Assembly: GCA_944321925.1 (NCBI GenBank)
Contig: CALUND010000017.1
Location: forward strand, 149,686 to 213,685
DNA from: an uncultured Rikenellaceae bacterium
GTDB taxonomy: Bacteria > Bacteroidota > Bacteroidia > Bacteroidales > Rikenellaceae
DNA: 64,000 nucleotides
Direction of reading: 5' to 3'
Shown here in pieces: positions 44,224-53,713 of the stretch. The notes beneath the pieces are model-generated. The model saw only the letters and a list, made by a program, of their open reading frames with translations. It did no database searches and had not been told where the DNA came from. Numbering within the stretch: position 1 is the first letter of the stretch; the number at the start of each line of letters is the position of its first letter. The position numbers and the translations under genes were made by a program.

Positions 44224-45215
44224 TACAATCCTTCGTTGGTTCCGTGCTCGGTTTCGAACGACACGGAGTTCGCCGACTCGATGATCCGTTCAAAGTCTGC
44301 CTGGTCCATATCCTTCCGGAAATAGTTGACCGGATTGACCGGCTGGCCCATGTAGATCACCTCGTAATGCAGGTGAGGTCCCGTCACGCCTCCCGTCCGG
44401 CCCACCTCGGCGATCAGTTCACCGCGACGCACCTTCTGACCCGGCTCGACCAATATCTTGCTCAAATGAGCGAAACGCGTACGGTAACCGAATCCATGAT
44501 CGAGCAGCACCTGCTTTCCGTACCCCACTCGTCCGGTGCCGACCTTGTTGACACTGACCACCGTTGCATCGCCCGGCGCATAGACCGGCGTACCGTCCGG
44601 GCTCCCCAGATCGATCCCCTTGTGGAAGATGAAGCGATGGTAGATCGGATGGTTTCGCCAACCGAACCGATCGACCCCCCGCAGCGCCTGTCGGTTGATC
44701 GGCATGATGGCCGGAATGGCCGTTGCCATCAACTCCTTGTCCTTGGCCATCGGCTGCAGCTGATCGAGCGAGCGCGACTCCAGATAGAGTGAACGCCCCA
44801 ACGCATCGAGCGCGTGCCACGAACCGATCATGAGCGGCGCATAGTGATCACTCTCCATATGGCTGTATTTCGAACGGGGATAGGGCGTATAGATACCGGC
44901 CACGGCGAGGGTGTCGATCCCGAACAGCGACCGATAGACCGTGTTGTCGCGCTGCTTGATCTCGTCGAGCCGACGTGATGCCGCATCGATTTTATCCTGT
45001 AAAATTTTATACTGGATGATCAGTTCGCTGTTGTGTTTGCTGATCCGGTACATCTTCGGCGTGAAAAAAAACCACGAAAATACCAGATTGACAAGCGATG
45101 CCAGGATAAATCCGACAAAAAGCGCACGAAGGAAACGATAGGCCCGCGAACGGAAGGAAACGGAAGCGATTTTCCTCAATGGAAGAGGAATGGATCTGTG
45201 CTCTTTTTTCATCAT
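44223..45215 (-). CDS. M23 family metallopeptidase, membrane anchored (first gene)
   Basis: Same architecture as its downstream neighbour: basic N-terminus, one transmembrane helix (FLRALFVGFILASLVNLVFS), a helical linker (ELIIQYKILQDKIDAASRRL), and a LytM/M23 domain with HKGIDLGSPDGTPV and GPHLHYEVIYMG. The zinc ligands are intact. The usual companion with degenerate residues (EnvC or NlpD type) is therefore not represented here. The start is MMKKEHRS at 45215; the in-frame ATG at 45239 would lie at or upstream of the expected transcription start. Confidence 0.9.
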   Translation of the reverse strand: MMKKEHRSIPLPLRKIASVSFRSRAYRFLRALFVGFILASLVNLVFSWFFFTPKMYRISKHNSELIIQYKILQDKIDAASRRLDEIKQRDNTVYRSLFGIDTLAVAGIYTPYPRSKYSHMESDHYAPLMIGSWHALDALGRSLYLESRSLDQLQPMAKDKELMATAIPAIMPINRQALRGVDRFGWRNHPIYHRFIFHKGIDLGSPDGTPVYAPGDATVVSVNKVGTGRVGYGKQVLLDHGFGYRTRFAHLSKILVEPGQKVRRGELIAEVGRTGGVTGPHLHYEVIYMGQPVNPVNYFRKDMDQADFERIIESANSVSFETEHGTNEGL

Positions 45216-45241
45216 TCGCGGAAAATATCGTGCATGCAAGG

Positions 45242-45272
45242 CAAAATTAGAGTAAATTGTGTAATTTTACAA
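45242..45272 (-). promoter_or_regulatory. Promoter of the M23 gene pair
   Basis: Minus strand: TTG (45270-45272), 20-base spacer, TAATTTTG (45242-45249). It sets the start of the first M23 gene downstream of about 45234. Confidence 0.7.
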
Positions 45273-45326
45273 CCTCAAATTAAGCAACGTCAAAACGCGC
45301 GAATTATTACGAAAGATTAGAAAGAC

Positions 45327-47966
45327 ATGATGGAATCGAAACAGATCAGGGAGATGTTCCTTGAGTTTTTCCGCGGCAAGGGACACACCATCGTCCCCTC
45401 CGCACCGATGGTGGTGAAGGGCGACCCCACGCTGATGTTCACCAACGCCGGCATGAACCAATTCAAAGATATCTTCCTGGGCAACAGTCCGATCACCACC
45501 TCCCGCGTGGCCGATACGCAAAAATGCCTGCGCGTCTCGGGCAAACACAACGACCTGGAAGAGGTGGGACACGACACCTACCACCACACCATGTTCGAAA
45601 TGCTCGGCAACTGGTCGTTCGGTGACTATTTCAAAAAAGAGGCGATCGCCTGGGCCTGGGAACTTCTTACCGAAGTCTACGGGCTTCCGAAGGAGCGGCT
45701 CTACGCCACCTTCTTCGAAGGGAGTCCCGAAGAGGGCATCGCCCGCGACGAAGAGGCCTACACGATCTGGAAACAATATCTGCCGGAAGACCACATCATC
45801 CCCGGCAACAAACACGACAACTTCTGGGAGATGGGCGATACCGGGCCCTGCGGACCCTGCAGTGAAATCCATTTCGACCTGCGCAGCGATGCCGAACGCT
45901 CACAGTGCGACGGCCGGGAGCTGGTGAATACGGGCAATCCGCTGGTCATCGAGATCTGGAACCTCGTCTTCATGCAGTTCAACCGCAAGGCCAACGGACA
46001 GCTGGAGCCGCTTCCCGCCCATCACGTCGACACGGGCATGGGCTTCGAACGACTCTGCATGGTGCTGCAAGGCAAACAAAGCGCCTACGATACCGATATT
46101 TTCCAACCGACGATCCAGCGTATCGCCGCCATGAGCGGTAAACGGTACGGCGAGAACGAAGCCGACGACATCGCCATGCGCGTGGTGGCCGACCACCTGC
46201 GGGCCATCGCCTTCTCCATCGCCGACGGACAGCTTCCGTCGAATGTCAAGGCCGGCTACGTCATCCGACGCATCCTGCGCCGCGCCGTACGCTACGGTTA
46301 CACCTACCTCGGTTTCACGGAGCCCTTCATCTGCCGCCTCGTCGACGGTCTGGCCGACCAGATGGGCAGCCAGTTCCCCGAATTGGTCGCCCAGAAAGAG
46401 CTGATCAAAAAGGTCATCGCCGAAGAGGAGGCCTCCTTCCTGCGGACGCTGTCGACCGGCATCTCGCTCATCGACAACGTCATCAAACGGTCGAAAGAGA
46501 TGGGCCTCGACCGCATCAGCGGCAAAGACGCCTTCCTGCTCTACGACACCTACGGATTCCCGATCGACCTCACCGAACTGATCGCACGCGAACAAAACAT
46601 CGGAGTCGACCTCGAAGGGTTCAACGTAGAGTTGCAGGCCCAGAAAGAGCGCTCCCGTCACGCCGCAGCCGTCGATACGGACGACTGGGTGGAACTGATA
46701 CCGCTGAAAGAGAGTCTGTTCACCGGATACGACACGCTGACGGACACCGTACGCATCGCCCGTTACCGCCGGGTGAAATCGAAAGGACGCACCTATTATC
46801 AACTCGTCTTCGATCGCACCCCGTTCTACGGGAACTCGGGCGGACAGGTGGGTGACGTCGGCTACATCGAAAATGCGAATGAAAAGATCGTCGTCACCGA
46901 CACGCAAAAAGAGAACGGACAGATCATCGAAATCGTCGATCAACTGCCTGAAAAACTCGACGCCTCTTTCACGGCGGTCGTCGATACCGAAAAACGGCAG
47001 GCCTGTGCACGCAACCATTCGGCCACGCACCTGCTCCACGAAGCGCTGCGCGACGTACTCGGAACCCACGTTGAACAGAAGGGTTCGCTCGTCACGCCGG
47101 AATACCTGCGTTTCGACTTCTCTCATTTCCAGAAAATGACCGACGAAGAGCTCCGTCGGGTCGAACAACAGGTCAACCGTTCGATCCGCGCCAACTATCC
47201 CCTGGTGGAAAATCGGGCCTGCTCCATCGAAGAGGCCCGTCAGGCGGGAGCCATGATGCTCTTCGGCGAAAAATACGGCAATGTCGTACGCATGGTACGT
47301 TTCGGGGATTCGGTCGAACTCTGCGGCGGTACGCACGTGTCGGCCACCGGCAACATCGGCTTCTTCAAGATCGTGGCGGAAAGCGCCATCTCGGCCGGCG
47401 TACGACGCATCGAGGCCGTATCGGGCGAAGGTGCCGAAGAGTTGGTTTATGTGGCTCAGGACACCCTGCGCGGCGTTCAGGAGTTCGTCAACAATCCCCA
47501 AATCATCCAGGCCATCAAAAAGATGCTCGAAGAGAATCAGGCCCTTAACCGCGAACTGGAAACCCTGCGCAAGGAGCAGGTTGAGGCTTTTGCCGACAAG
47601 GTAATCTCGCGACTCCACGAATTCGAACACCTGAACGACATGGTGATCGTTTCGCGAATCATCGATCGAGGCACCCCGTTCATCAAAGAGCTGGTCTACG
47701 CCCTGCGCCAAAAATGCCCCGACATCGCCCTGGTCCTCGGGCAACAGTTCGGCGGCAAGGTAGCCCTTCACGTAGCGTTGGGCGATAACGTCGTGGCAAA
47801 AGGACTCAACGCCGGCCAGATCGCACGAGAAGCCGCCCGCGAAATGGGTGGAAACGGCGGCGGCCAACCCTTCTTCGCCACTGCAGGCGGAAAACAGCCG
47901 GAACGGCTCGATAACGCCATGCAAAAAGCAGTTGAAATGATCAAACAGAAAATAGCAGAAAAATGA
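45327..47966 (+). CDS. alaS: Alanine-tRNA ligase
   Basis: Charges tRNA-Ala; 879 residues, full length. The class II core starts at [20 protein letters not shown] and includes the family-specific [17 protein letters not shown]. The editing domain has the zinc site [11 protein letters not shown] and [15 protein letters not shown] (residues about 565-680). The C-Ala domain ends [20 protein letters not shown]. Start is one of two adjacent ATG codons (MMESKQ). It overlaps gpmI by 4 bases (ATGA), so the two are coupled. Confidence 0.98.
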   Translation: MMESKQIREMFLEFFRGKGHTIVPSAPMVVKGDPTLMFTNAGMNQFKDIFLGNSPITTSRVADTQKCLRVSGKHNDLEEVGHDTYHHTMFEMLGNWSFGDYFKKEAIAWAWELLTEVYGLPKERLYATFFEGSPEEGIARDEEAYTIWKQYLPEDHIIPGNKHDNFWEMGDTGPCGPCSEIHFDLRSDAERSQCDGRELVNTGNPLVIEIWNLVFMQFNRKANGQLEPLPAHHVDTGMGFERLCMVLQGKQSAYDTDIFQPTIQRIAAMSGKRYGENEADDIAMRVVADHLRAIAFSIADGQLPSNVKAGYVIRRILRRAVRYGYTYLGFTEPFICRLVDGLADQMGSQFPELVAQKELIKKVIAEEEASFLRTLSTGISLIDNVIKRSKEMGLDRISGKDAFLLYDTYGFPIDLTELIAREQNIGVDLEGFNVELQAQKERSRHAAAVDTDDWVELIPLKESLFTGYDTLTDTVRIARYRRVKSKGRTYYQLVFDRTPFYGNSGGQVGDVGYIENANEKIVVTDTQKENGQIIEIVDQLPEKLDASFTAVVDTEKRQACARNHSATHLLHEALRDVLGTHVEQKGSLVTPEYLRFDFSHFQKMTDEELRRVEQQVNRSIRANYPLVENRACSIEEARQAGAMMLFGEKYGNVVRMVRFGDSVELCGGTHVSATGNIGFFKIVAESAISAGVRRIEAVSGEGAEELVYVAQDTLRGVQEFVNNPQIIQAIKKMLEENQALNRELETLRKEQVEAFADKVISRLHEFEHLNDMVIVSRIIDRGTPFIKELVYALRQKCPDIALVLGQQFGGKVALHVALGDNVVAKGLNAGQIAREAAREMGGNGGGQPFFATAGGKQPERLDNAMQKAVEMIKQKIAEK

Positions 47967-49492
47967 ACAAAGTACTTTTGATGATTCTCGACGGGTGGGG
48001 CATCGGCAACCACTCGAAGGGCGATGCCATTTACTCCGCCCATCCCGAATACATAACCGGTCTCACGGAGAGTTACCCCCACGCTCAACTCCTCACCGAC
48101 GGCGAAAACGTCGGATTGCCCGAGGGACAGATGGGCAACTCCGAAGTGGGTCACCTCAACATCGGCGCCGGACGCATCGTCTACCAGGACCTGGTGAAAA
48201 TCAACCGGGCCTGCCGCGACAACTCGATCCTGGAGAATCCGGAGATAAAGGCTGCATTCCAATACGCCAAATCGAAAAGCGTTCAGGTGCATTTCATGGG
48301 GCTCGTCTCCGACGGAGGCGTACACAGCTCCCTGGAGCACCTTTTCAAGCTGTGCGACATTGCCAAAAGCTACGGTCTGGAGAAGACCTTCGTCCACTGC
48401 TTCATGGACGGCCGCGACACCGACCCCAAAAGCGGTAAAGGCTATGTCGAGGCCCTCGAAAAACACATGGCCGGAGCGGAAAGCACCGGACAGATCGCCA
48501 CGGTGATCGGACGTTACTACGCCATGGATCGCGACAAACGCTGGGAGCGTGTCAAAATCGCCTACGACGCTCTGGTTGAAGGGAAAGGGAAACATGTACA
48601 GGCAGTGGTTCCGGCCATCGAGGCGTCCTACGAAGAGGGCGTGACGGACGAATTCATCAAACCGATCGTCGCCGTCGACGGGCAGGGTCAGCCGATCGGG
48701 ACGATCCGTCCGAACGACATGGTGATCTTCTTCAATTTCCGCAACGACCGCGCCAAGGAGCTGACCATCGCCCTCACACAGCAGGATCTCCCCGAAGAGG
48801 GCATGCACACGATGCCGCTCTATTACTGTACGATGACCCCTTACGATGCCACGTTCCAGGGCGTGCACATCCTCTTCGACAAGGAGAACGTCCACAACCC
48901 CATCGGCGAATACATCGCAAGCAAAGGGCTCAAACAGCTCCGCATCGCCGAGACGGAAAAATATGCCCACGTCACCTTCTTCCTCAACGGCGGCCGGGAA
49001 GCAACGTTCGATGGCGAGGAGCGGATCCTCGTCCCCTCGCCCAAGGTGGCGACCTACGACCTCAAACCGGAGATGAGCGCCTACGAAGTAAAAGACAAGC
49101 TGGTGGAGGCTCTCGACTCGCAAAAATTCGATTTCATCGCGCTCAACTTCGCCAATGGAGACATGGTCGGACACACCGGTGTCTACGAAGCGATCGTCAA
49201 GGCGGTGAAGGCGGTCGATGCCTGCGTGAAAGAGGTTGTCGAAGCGGCAAAACGGAACGGATACGAAGTGGTGATGATTGCCGACCACGGCAACGCCGAC
49301 AACGCAATCAATCCCGACGGGACACCCAATACGGCCCATTCGCTCAATCCGGTTCCCATCGTCGTGGTATCGGATCGGGTGAAGAGCGTTAAGAACGGCG
49401 TACTGGCCGACGTTGCTCCGACCGTTCTGAAACTCATGGGACTCGAACAGCCCAAAGAGATGACGGGCGAAGCACTCGTCACCATGAAGTAA
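47963..49492 (+). CDS. gpmI: Phosphoglycerate mutase, 2,3-bisphosphoglycerate-independent
   Basis: Glycolytic interconversion of 3- and 2-phosphoglycerate; 509 residues, Mn-dependent alkaline-phosphatase fold. It has [20 protein letters not shown] at the N-terminus and the phosphoserine nucleophile in [17 protein letters not shown] (about residue 62). [30 protein letters not shown], and [20 protein letters not shown] complete the metal-binding set. Coupled to alaS through an ATGA overlap, an unusual pairing in general but unremarkable for a dense operon. Confidence 0.98.
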   Translation: MNKVLLMILDGWGIGNHSKGDAIYSAHPEYITGLTESYPHAQLLTDGENVGLPEGQMGNSEVGHLNIGAGRIVYQDLVKINRACRDNSILENPEIKAAFQYAKSKSVQVHFMGLVSDGGVHSSLEHLFKLCDIAKSYGLEKTFVHCFMDGRDTDPKSGKGYVEALEKHMAGAESTGQIATVIGRYYAMDRDKRWERVKIAYDALVEGKGKHVQAVVPAIEASYEEGVTDEFIKPIVAVDGQGQPIGTIRPNDMVIFFNFRNDRAKELTIALTQQDLPEEGMHTMPLYYCTMTPYDATFQGVHILFDKENVHNPIGEYIASKGLKQLRIAETEKYAHVTFFLNGGREATFDGEERILVPSPKVATYDLKPEMSAYEVKDKLVEALDSQKFDFIALNFANGDMVGHTGVYEAIVKAVKAVDACVKEVVEAAKRNGYEVVMIADHGNADNAINPDGTPNTAHSLNPVPIVVVSDRVKSVKNGVLADVAPTVLKLMGLEQPKEMTGEALVTMK

Positions 49493-49526
49493 TCCTTCCC
49501 GAAGCGCGGAATTGTTCCACACACGA

Positions 49527-49563
49527 CAGCGGCGAGCAAAATACTCGCCGCTGCTGTTTTTTA
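49527..49563 (+). terminator. alaS-gpmI terminator
   Basis: 10-bp stem CAGCGGCGAG/CTCGCCGCTG (49527-49536 with 49544-49553), 7-base loop, then CTGTTTTTTAT. Confidence 0.9.
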
Positions 49564-49616
49564 TTTATATATAATAGGAAGGGTGGGTCCCCTTTTTACT
49601 TTTTAAGGGTGCTCAC

Positions 49617-49720
49617 CCGGATCGTTGCGGCCAGCCATTCTCCCGAACCATTCCGGATAACCACTCATCCGAGCTATTGCAGCCTGTCATCCTTCCGAAC
49701 CGTTGGGGCCAACCTTTGGA
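49617..49720. repeat. Four-copy degenerate 26-bp tandem repeat
   Basis: Four consecutive units of exactly 26 bases begin CCGG or CCGA at 49617, 49643, 49669 and 49695. Shared positions include the CCGa start, TT at positions 9-10, G or C at 13-14, and the CCA/TCA near position 20. Copies differ at many sites, so this is an old minisatellite-like array. Confidence 0.75.
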
Positions 49721-49792
49721 ACAAGCCCATCCAAATTCCGAAATAAAAAGCAGAATATCGTATCGCATACTCGGAAGAGCGAAAGAAAAATG

Positions 49793-49800
49793 TAACTTTG
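49793..49800 (+). promoter_or_regulatory. MATE gene -7 element
   Basis: TAACTTTG, 33 bases upstream of the ATG; no clear -33. Confidence 0.6.
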
Positions 49801-49833
49801 CAGACTCTTTCTCCCGCCTAACCGTTCCGTTCC

Positions 49834-51171
49834 ATGAAAATGCCCACCACATACAGCTACCGCGACATCTGGCGGATCGCCTGCCCGATCCTCATCAGCC
49901 TGCTGATGGAACAGCTCATCGGCATGACCGACACCGCTTTTCTCGGACGTGTGGGCGAAGTGGAACTCGGAGCTTCGGCACTGGCCAGCATCTACTACAT
50001 GGCCATCTTCATGCTCGCTTTCGGATTCGGCGTCGGAGCCAACATCCTCATCGGCCGACGCAACGGAGAGGGAAACTACCGCAGCATCGGTTCCATCTTT
50101 TATCAGGGGCTCTTCTTCCTGCTGCTGCTTGCCTGTGCGATGTTTTTTCTCTCCCGCCACCTTTCGGGCCGCATTCTCAGCAGGCTGATCGAGTCGCCCG
50201 CCGTGCTCGAAGCGACGCTCAGCTACATGGATTGGCGGGTGTACGGATTCTTCTTCTCGTTCGCTGCCATCATGTTCCGGTCGTTCTTCATCGGGACCAC
50301 GCACACCAAGACCCTGACGCTCAATTCAGTCGTCATGGTCCTTTCGAATGTGTTCTTCAACTACGTGCTCATTTTCGGGAAACTGGGTTGTCCGGCCCTG
50401 GGCATTGCCGGCGCCGCGATCGGCTCCTCGCTCTCCGAACTGGTCTCACTGCTCTTCTTCACGATCTACACGCTGCGCCGGGTCGATCTGCGCAAATACG
50501 GACTCAATCGAGTGGAAGGATTCCGACTCGCCACCTTACGCCAAATTCTGAACATATCCACCTGGACGATGATCCAAAACTTCATCGCCATGTCGATCTG
50601 GTTCCTCTTCTTTCTGGCGATCGAACATCTGGGTGAACGTCCCCTGGCCATCACCAACCTCATTCGAAACGTCTCGGCCCTTCCATTCATGACCATCTCG
50701 GCATTCGCCTCGACATGCAGCACCCTGGCCAGCAACCTGATCGGTGCCGGACGAAGCCGTTTCGTCGGAGGGACGATCCTGCAGTGCATCCGCATGGCAG
50801 CCCTCTTCGTCGTTCCGCTGGTTGTTTTTTTCGCCGCATTTCCCGGACTGATCCTGCGCATCTACACCGATTCGCCCCAACTCATCGAAGAGTCCATCCC
50901 TTCGCTCTGGGTGCTTTGCTCCTCCTATGTCCTCTCCATCCCCGCCTATATCCTCTTCCAGACCGTATCCGGCACAGGAAATACCCGCACGGCCCTGGTT
51001 ATGGATTTTGTGGCGCTGTTTATCTACACCGCATACATCCTATTCACAATCATCTACCTACGGCTGGATGTCGCACTCTGCTGGACCTCGGAACATGTCT
51101 ACTCCCTCTGCATCCTTTCGCTCTCATACTACTACCTGCGACACGGCCACTGGCGCGACAAACGTATCTGA
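49834..51171 (+). CDS. MATE-family efflux transporter
   Basis: Cation-driven multidrug or metabolite exporter of the inner membrane; 445 residues and about 12 helices in two halves. It starts MKMPTTYSYRDIWRIACPIL; the MATE signature LMEQLIGMTDTAFLGRVGEV lies in helices 1-2. NILIGRRNGEGNYRSIGSIF follows, with the second-half equivalent ASNLIGAGRSRFVGGTILQC. The substrate is unknown. It may be read with the oxidoreductase gene 81 bases downstream, though no terminator or promoter settles this. Confidence 0.93.
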   Translation: MKMPTTYSYRDIWRIACPILISLLMEQLIGMTDTAFLGRVGEVELGASALASIYYMAIFMLAFGFGVGANILIGRRNGEGNYRSIGSIFYQGLFFLLLLACAMFFLSRHLSGRILSRLIESPAVLEATLSYMDWRVYGFFFSFAAIMFRSFFIGTTHTKTLTLNSVVMVLSNVFFNYVLIFGKLGCPALGIAGAAIGSSLSELVSLLFFTIYTLRRVDLRKYGLNRVEGFRLATLRQILNISTWTMIQNFIAMSIWFLFFLAIEHLGERPLAITNLIRNVSALPFMTISAFASTCSTLASNLIGAGRSRFVGGTILQCIRMAALFVVPLVVFFAAFPGLILRIYTDSPQLIEESIPSLWVLCSSYVLSIPAYILFQTVSGTGNTRTALVMDFVALFIYTAYILFTIIYLRLDVALCWTSEHVYSLCILSLSYYYLRHGHWRDKRI

Positions 51172-51252
51172 GTCCCCTTATTTTCAGACCGAAAAGAGCT
51201 TACGAATGCCATTCGGGCACTCTTTTTGAACAACTGTCTGAAAAATATCAGG

Positions 51253-52653
51253 ATGACGCTGAACATTCCCCATAAGGATCGCCCTTGCGTGGTCATCGTC
51301 GGCGGAGGATGCGCCGGTTTGCGGCTCGCCATCGCACTCGCCGGCACGGAATATCAAGTGGTTCTGATCGACCGCAACAACCACCACCAATTATCCCCCT
51401 TGCTGCCGGCCGTCGTATCGGGACGACTCGACGTCGACGAAGCCTCTCTCTCCATCCGGGAACTGTTGCGTCCGTTCGGAAGCGATATTCAGTTCCGCAT
51501 GGCCGAAGTACAACGGGTCCGACCTGCCGAAAAACGGATAGAGACATCGGCAGGAATCCTTGGCTACGATTTCTTGGTGATCGCCACCGGAACAAAACCC
51601 CGATGCATCCCCATGCAAAAATCCGCAAACCTCATCCCTGCAGGTCGGCTGAATGATACGCTTGCGATCCGTTACCGCATCGTGCGCAACTTCGAACAGG
51701 CCTTGCTCACCCGAAACCGAGCCGAACGGCAATCGTATCTCTCCTTTGTCGTAGTGGGAGGCGATGAGACCGGCGCTGCTCTCGCCGCAACGCTCGCCCG
51801 TACCGTACACCGGCTGACAAAAGAGGAGTATCCGGACTCCTTCGGCGAAGATGTCTGCGTCTACCTGATCGAAAGCGGTCCGCGACTCGTCCGACAATTC
51901 AGCGAAACGGGTTCCGAACGGCTCTATCGCGAACTGGCAAACCTTGGTGTAAAAATCATGTGTCGCACGACGGCCGTCGCCTGCAAAGGCTGCCGACTGA
52001 TTTTCCAGGACGGGAGCTATCTCTCCTCCCGCTGCATAATCTGGAGCGCCGACCGTCGGGGCGAGATTCCGGAGGGATTCGAGGGTAATGCCATAACCGA
52101 ATCGGGCCGACTGACCGTGGACCCTTTCTTGCGGGTAGCCGGTTACGACCGCATCTTCGCCATCGGTGAAGTCGCCCAGATACGAACTCCGGAGACCGAT
52201 GCTCCACGCCGCACGGCACCGCACGAAGGAATCGGACAGGCCCGAACACTCGCAGCCACCTTACGAGCACGACTGAAACACGACGCTCCCGTATCGTACC
52301 GCATCCGGACCCAGCCGATCGTCGTGCCGCTCGGCGATGCGGAAGCGATAACGGAACAAAAATCACACACCGTATGCGGCTTTGCTGCCTGGCGATCGTG
52401 GCTCGCGGATACGCTGCGCATCGCTCCTCCGGGCAAACGACTCCGCACCCTCCGCCTGGCTCTGAAAAGCGCCCTCGGATCACCGAAATATACCCGACCG
52501 ATCCCCCACGAAGAGTTCTGCTCCGATCGACCCAAACATGCGGCAAACGCCGTTTCCGGCGCCCGAATCAAAAAAAGCCGAAGAAAAACAGCAGAAACTC
52601 AACCTATTTTGTGTACCTTTGTGCACAGAACTTACCCAAAACATGTACAGTAA
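51253..52653 (+). CDS. NDH-2-like NAD(P)/FAD-dependent oxidoreductase with divergent motifs
   Basis: Flavoprotein resembling type II NADH dehydrogenase, 466 residues. FAD-binding VIVGGGCAGLRLAIALAG is near residue 17; the NAD-binding motif reads FVVVGGDETGAALAATLA (about 165) where GGGPTG is usual. The late FAD motif is FAIGEVAQI, with Glu instead of the usual Asp. The amphipathic or hydrophobic membrane anchor at the C-terminus is missing; instead there is a basic tail of about 40 residues that runs over the pyrD promoter and start codon. Start ATG 51253; a TTG at 51226 is less likely. Activity is uncertain. Confidence 0.75.
   Translation: MTLNIPHKDRPCVVIVGGGCAGLRLAIALAGTEYQVVLIDRNNHHQLSPLLPAVVSGRLDVDEASLSIRELLRPFGSDIQFRMAEVQRVRPAEKRIETSAGILGYDFLVIATGTKPRCIPMQKSANLIPAGRLNDTLAIRYRIVRNFEQALLTRNRAERQSYLSFVVVGGDETGAALAATLARTVHRLTKEEYPDSFGEDVCVYLIESGPRLVRQFSETGSERLYRELANLGVKIMCRTTAVACKGCRLIFQDGSYLSSRCIIWSADRRGEIPEGFEGNAITESGRLTVDPFLRVAGYDRIFAIGEVAQIRTPETDAPRRTAPHEGIGQARTLAATLRARLKHDAPVSYRIRTQPIVVPLGDAEAITEQKSHTVCGFAAWRSWLADTLRIAPPGKRLRTLRLALKSALGSPKYTRPIPHEEFCSDRPKHAANAVSGARIKKSRRKTAETQPILCTFVHRTYPKHVQ
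52614..52621 (+). promoter_or_regulatory. pyrD -7 element, inside the upstream gene
   Basis: TACCTTTG, 21 bases upstream of the pyrD ATG. It lies within the last codons of the oxidoreductase reading frame. Confidence 0.65.
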
Positions 52654-53713
52654 ATTCATCCGTCCACTGCTGTTCCTGCTCAATCCGGAACAGGTGCACC
52701 ATCTGACCATCCGGCTGCTTCGTCTCCTCGATGCCATCCCGGGCATGCGATGGATCATACGACAACTCTTCGCCTACCATGGTCCCTCGCTCGAGAAGGA
52801 GGTGCTGGGGATGAAATTTCCCAATCCGATCGGTCTGGCCGCCGGATTCGACAAAAATGCGGAGATCCCCGACATGCTCGGTGCTTTCGGATTCGGATTC
52901 GTGGAGGTGGGTGCCATCACCCCCAAACCCCAACCGGGCAATCCGAAACCGCGCCTGTTTCGCCTGCCGAAAGATCGCGCCATCATCAACCGCATGGGGT
53001 TCAACAACCGAGGCATGGAATACGCCATCGCCAACCTGAGACGCCGCAAAGGCAACCTCATCGTCGGAGCCAACATCGGGAAAAACAGCGCTACCCCCAA
53101 CGAATGTGCCGGCAACGACTACCTCAAACTTTTCCGCAGCCTCTACGAATATGTCGACTATTTCGTCGTCAACGTAAGTTGCCCGAACGTGGCCGATATC
53201 ACCGAACTGCAAAACAAGGCCTATATCAGTCAGATCCTCGAACCGTTCTTCGAATTTCGGCGCGGGCAGAACCAATATCGTCCTGTCCTGGTCAAAATAT
53301 CGCCGGACCTCACCTGGGAGCAGATCGACGAGATCATTGATGTACTCATGAACACGCCGCTCGACGGACTCGTCGCCACGAATACCACCTCTTCGCGCAA
53401 AGGACTCACCTCCTCGGAAAAACAGGTGGAAGCCATCGGAAACGGAGGTCTCAGCGGTGCTCCGTTGACCGACCGGGCCATCGAGGTGATTCGCTATCTC
53501 TATGAAAAGACAGAAGGACGCTATCCGATCATCGGCGTGGGAGGCATCATGACTCCCGAAGACGCTTTGGCCATGCTGCGAGCCGGCGCCGACCTGGTGC
53601 AGGTCTACACAGGCATGATCTATGAAGGTCCCGGATTCGTGCGCAACATCTGCCGGACACTCGAAGCGGAAGGGGGCTCGCAACGGCCGTATCACACGTT
53701 TCCCCACGCATGA
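52643..53713 (+). CDS. pyrD: Dihydroorotate dehydrogenase (quinone), class 2
   Basis: Oxidises dihydroorotate to orotate in pyrimidine synthesis, passing electrons to membrane quinone; 356 residues. The N-terminal MYSKFIRPLLFLLNPEQVHH helices are the class 2 membrane-docking extension. The barrel has NPIGLAAGFDKNAE, INRMGFNNRG, VNVSCPN with the catalytic Ser, NTTSSRKGL, and IIGVGGIMTPEDAL ... LVQVYTGMIYEGP. The start MYSK is chosen from the family N-terminus and the promoter; an in-frame ATG at 52538 lies upstream of it. It overlaps cinA by 4 bases. Confidence 0.96.
   Translation: MYSKFIRPLLFLLNPEQVHHLTIRLLRLLDAIPGMRWIIRQLFAYHGPSLEKEVLGMKFPNPIGLAAGFDKNAEIPDMLGAFGFGFVEVGAITPKPQPGNPKPRLFRLPKDRAIINRMGFNNRGMEYAIANLRRRKGNLIVGANIGKNSATPNECAGNDYLKLFRSLYEYVDYFVVNVSCPNVADITELQNKAYISQILEPFFEFRRGQNQYRPVLVKISPDLTWEQIDEIIDVLMNTPLDGLVATNTTSSRKGLTSSEKQVEAIGNGGLSGAPLTDRAIEVIRYLYEKTEGRYPIIGVGGIMTPEDALAMLRAGADLVQVYTGMIYEGPGFVRNICRTLEAEGGSQRPYHTFPHA

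Larger units (their letters stand above)
49493..49833. other. Intergenic stretch between gpmI and the MATE gene
   Basis: These 341 bases contain the gpmI terminator (49527-49563), a four-copy degenerate 26-base tandem repeat (49617-49720), and the MATE -7 element (49793-49800). I see no small gene that I can support. Confidence 0.75.

Noticed and set aside
45900..47924. Minus-strand ORF of 674 codons opposite alaS
   Set aside because: Antisense shadow with no recognisable motif.
49617..49720. Possible small CRISPR array
   Set aside because: The units are contiguous without spacers and too divergent; no cas gene is present.
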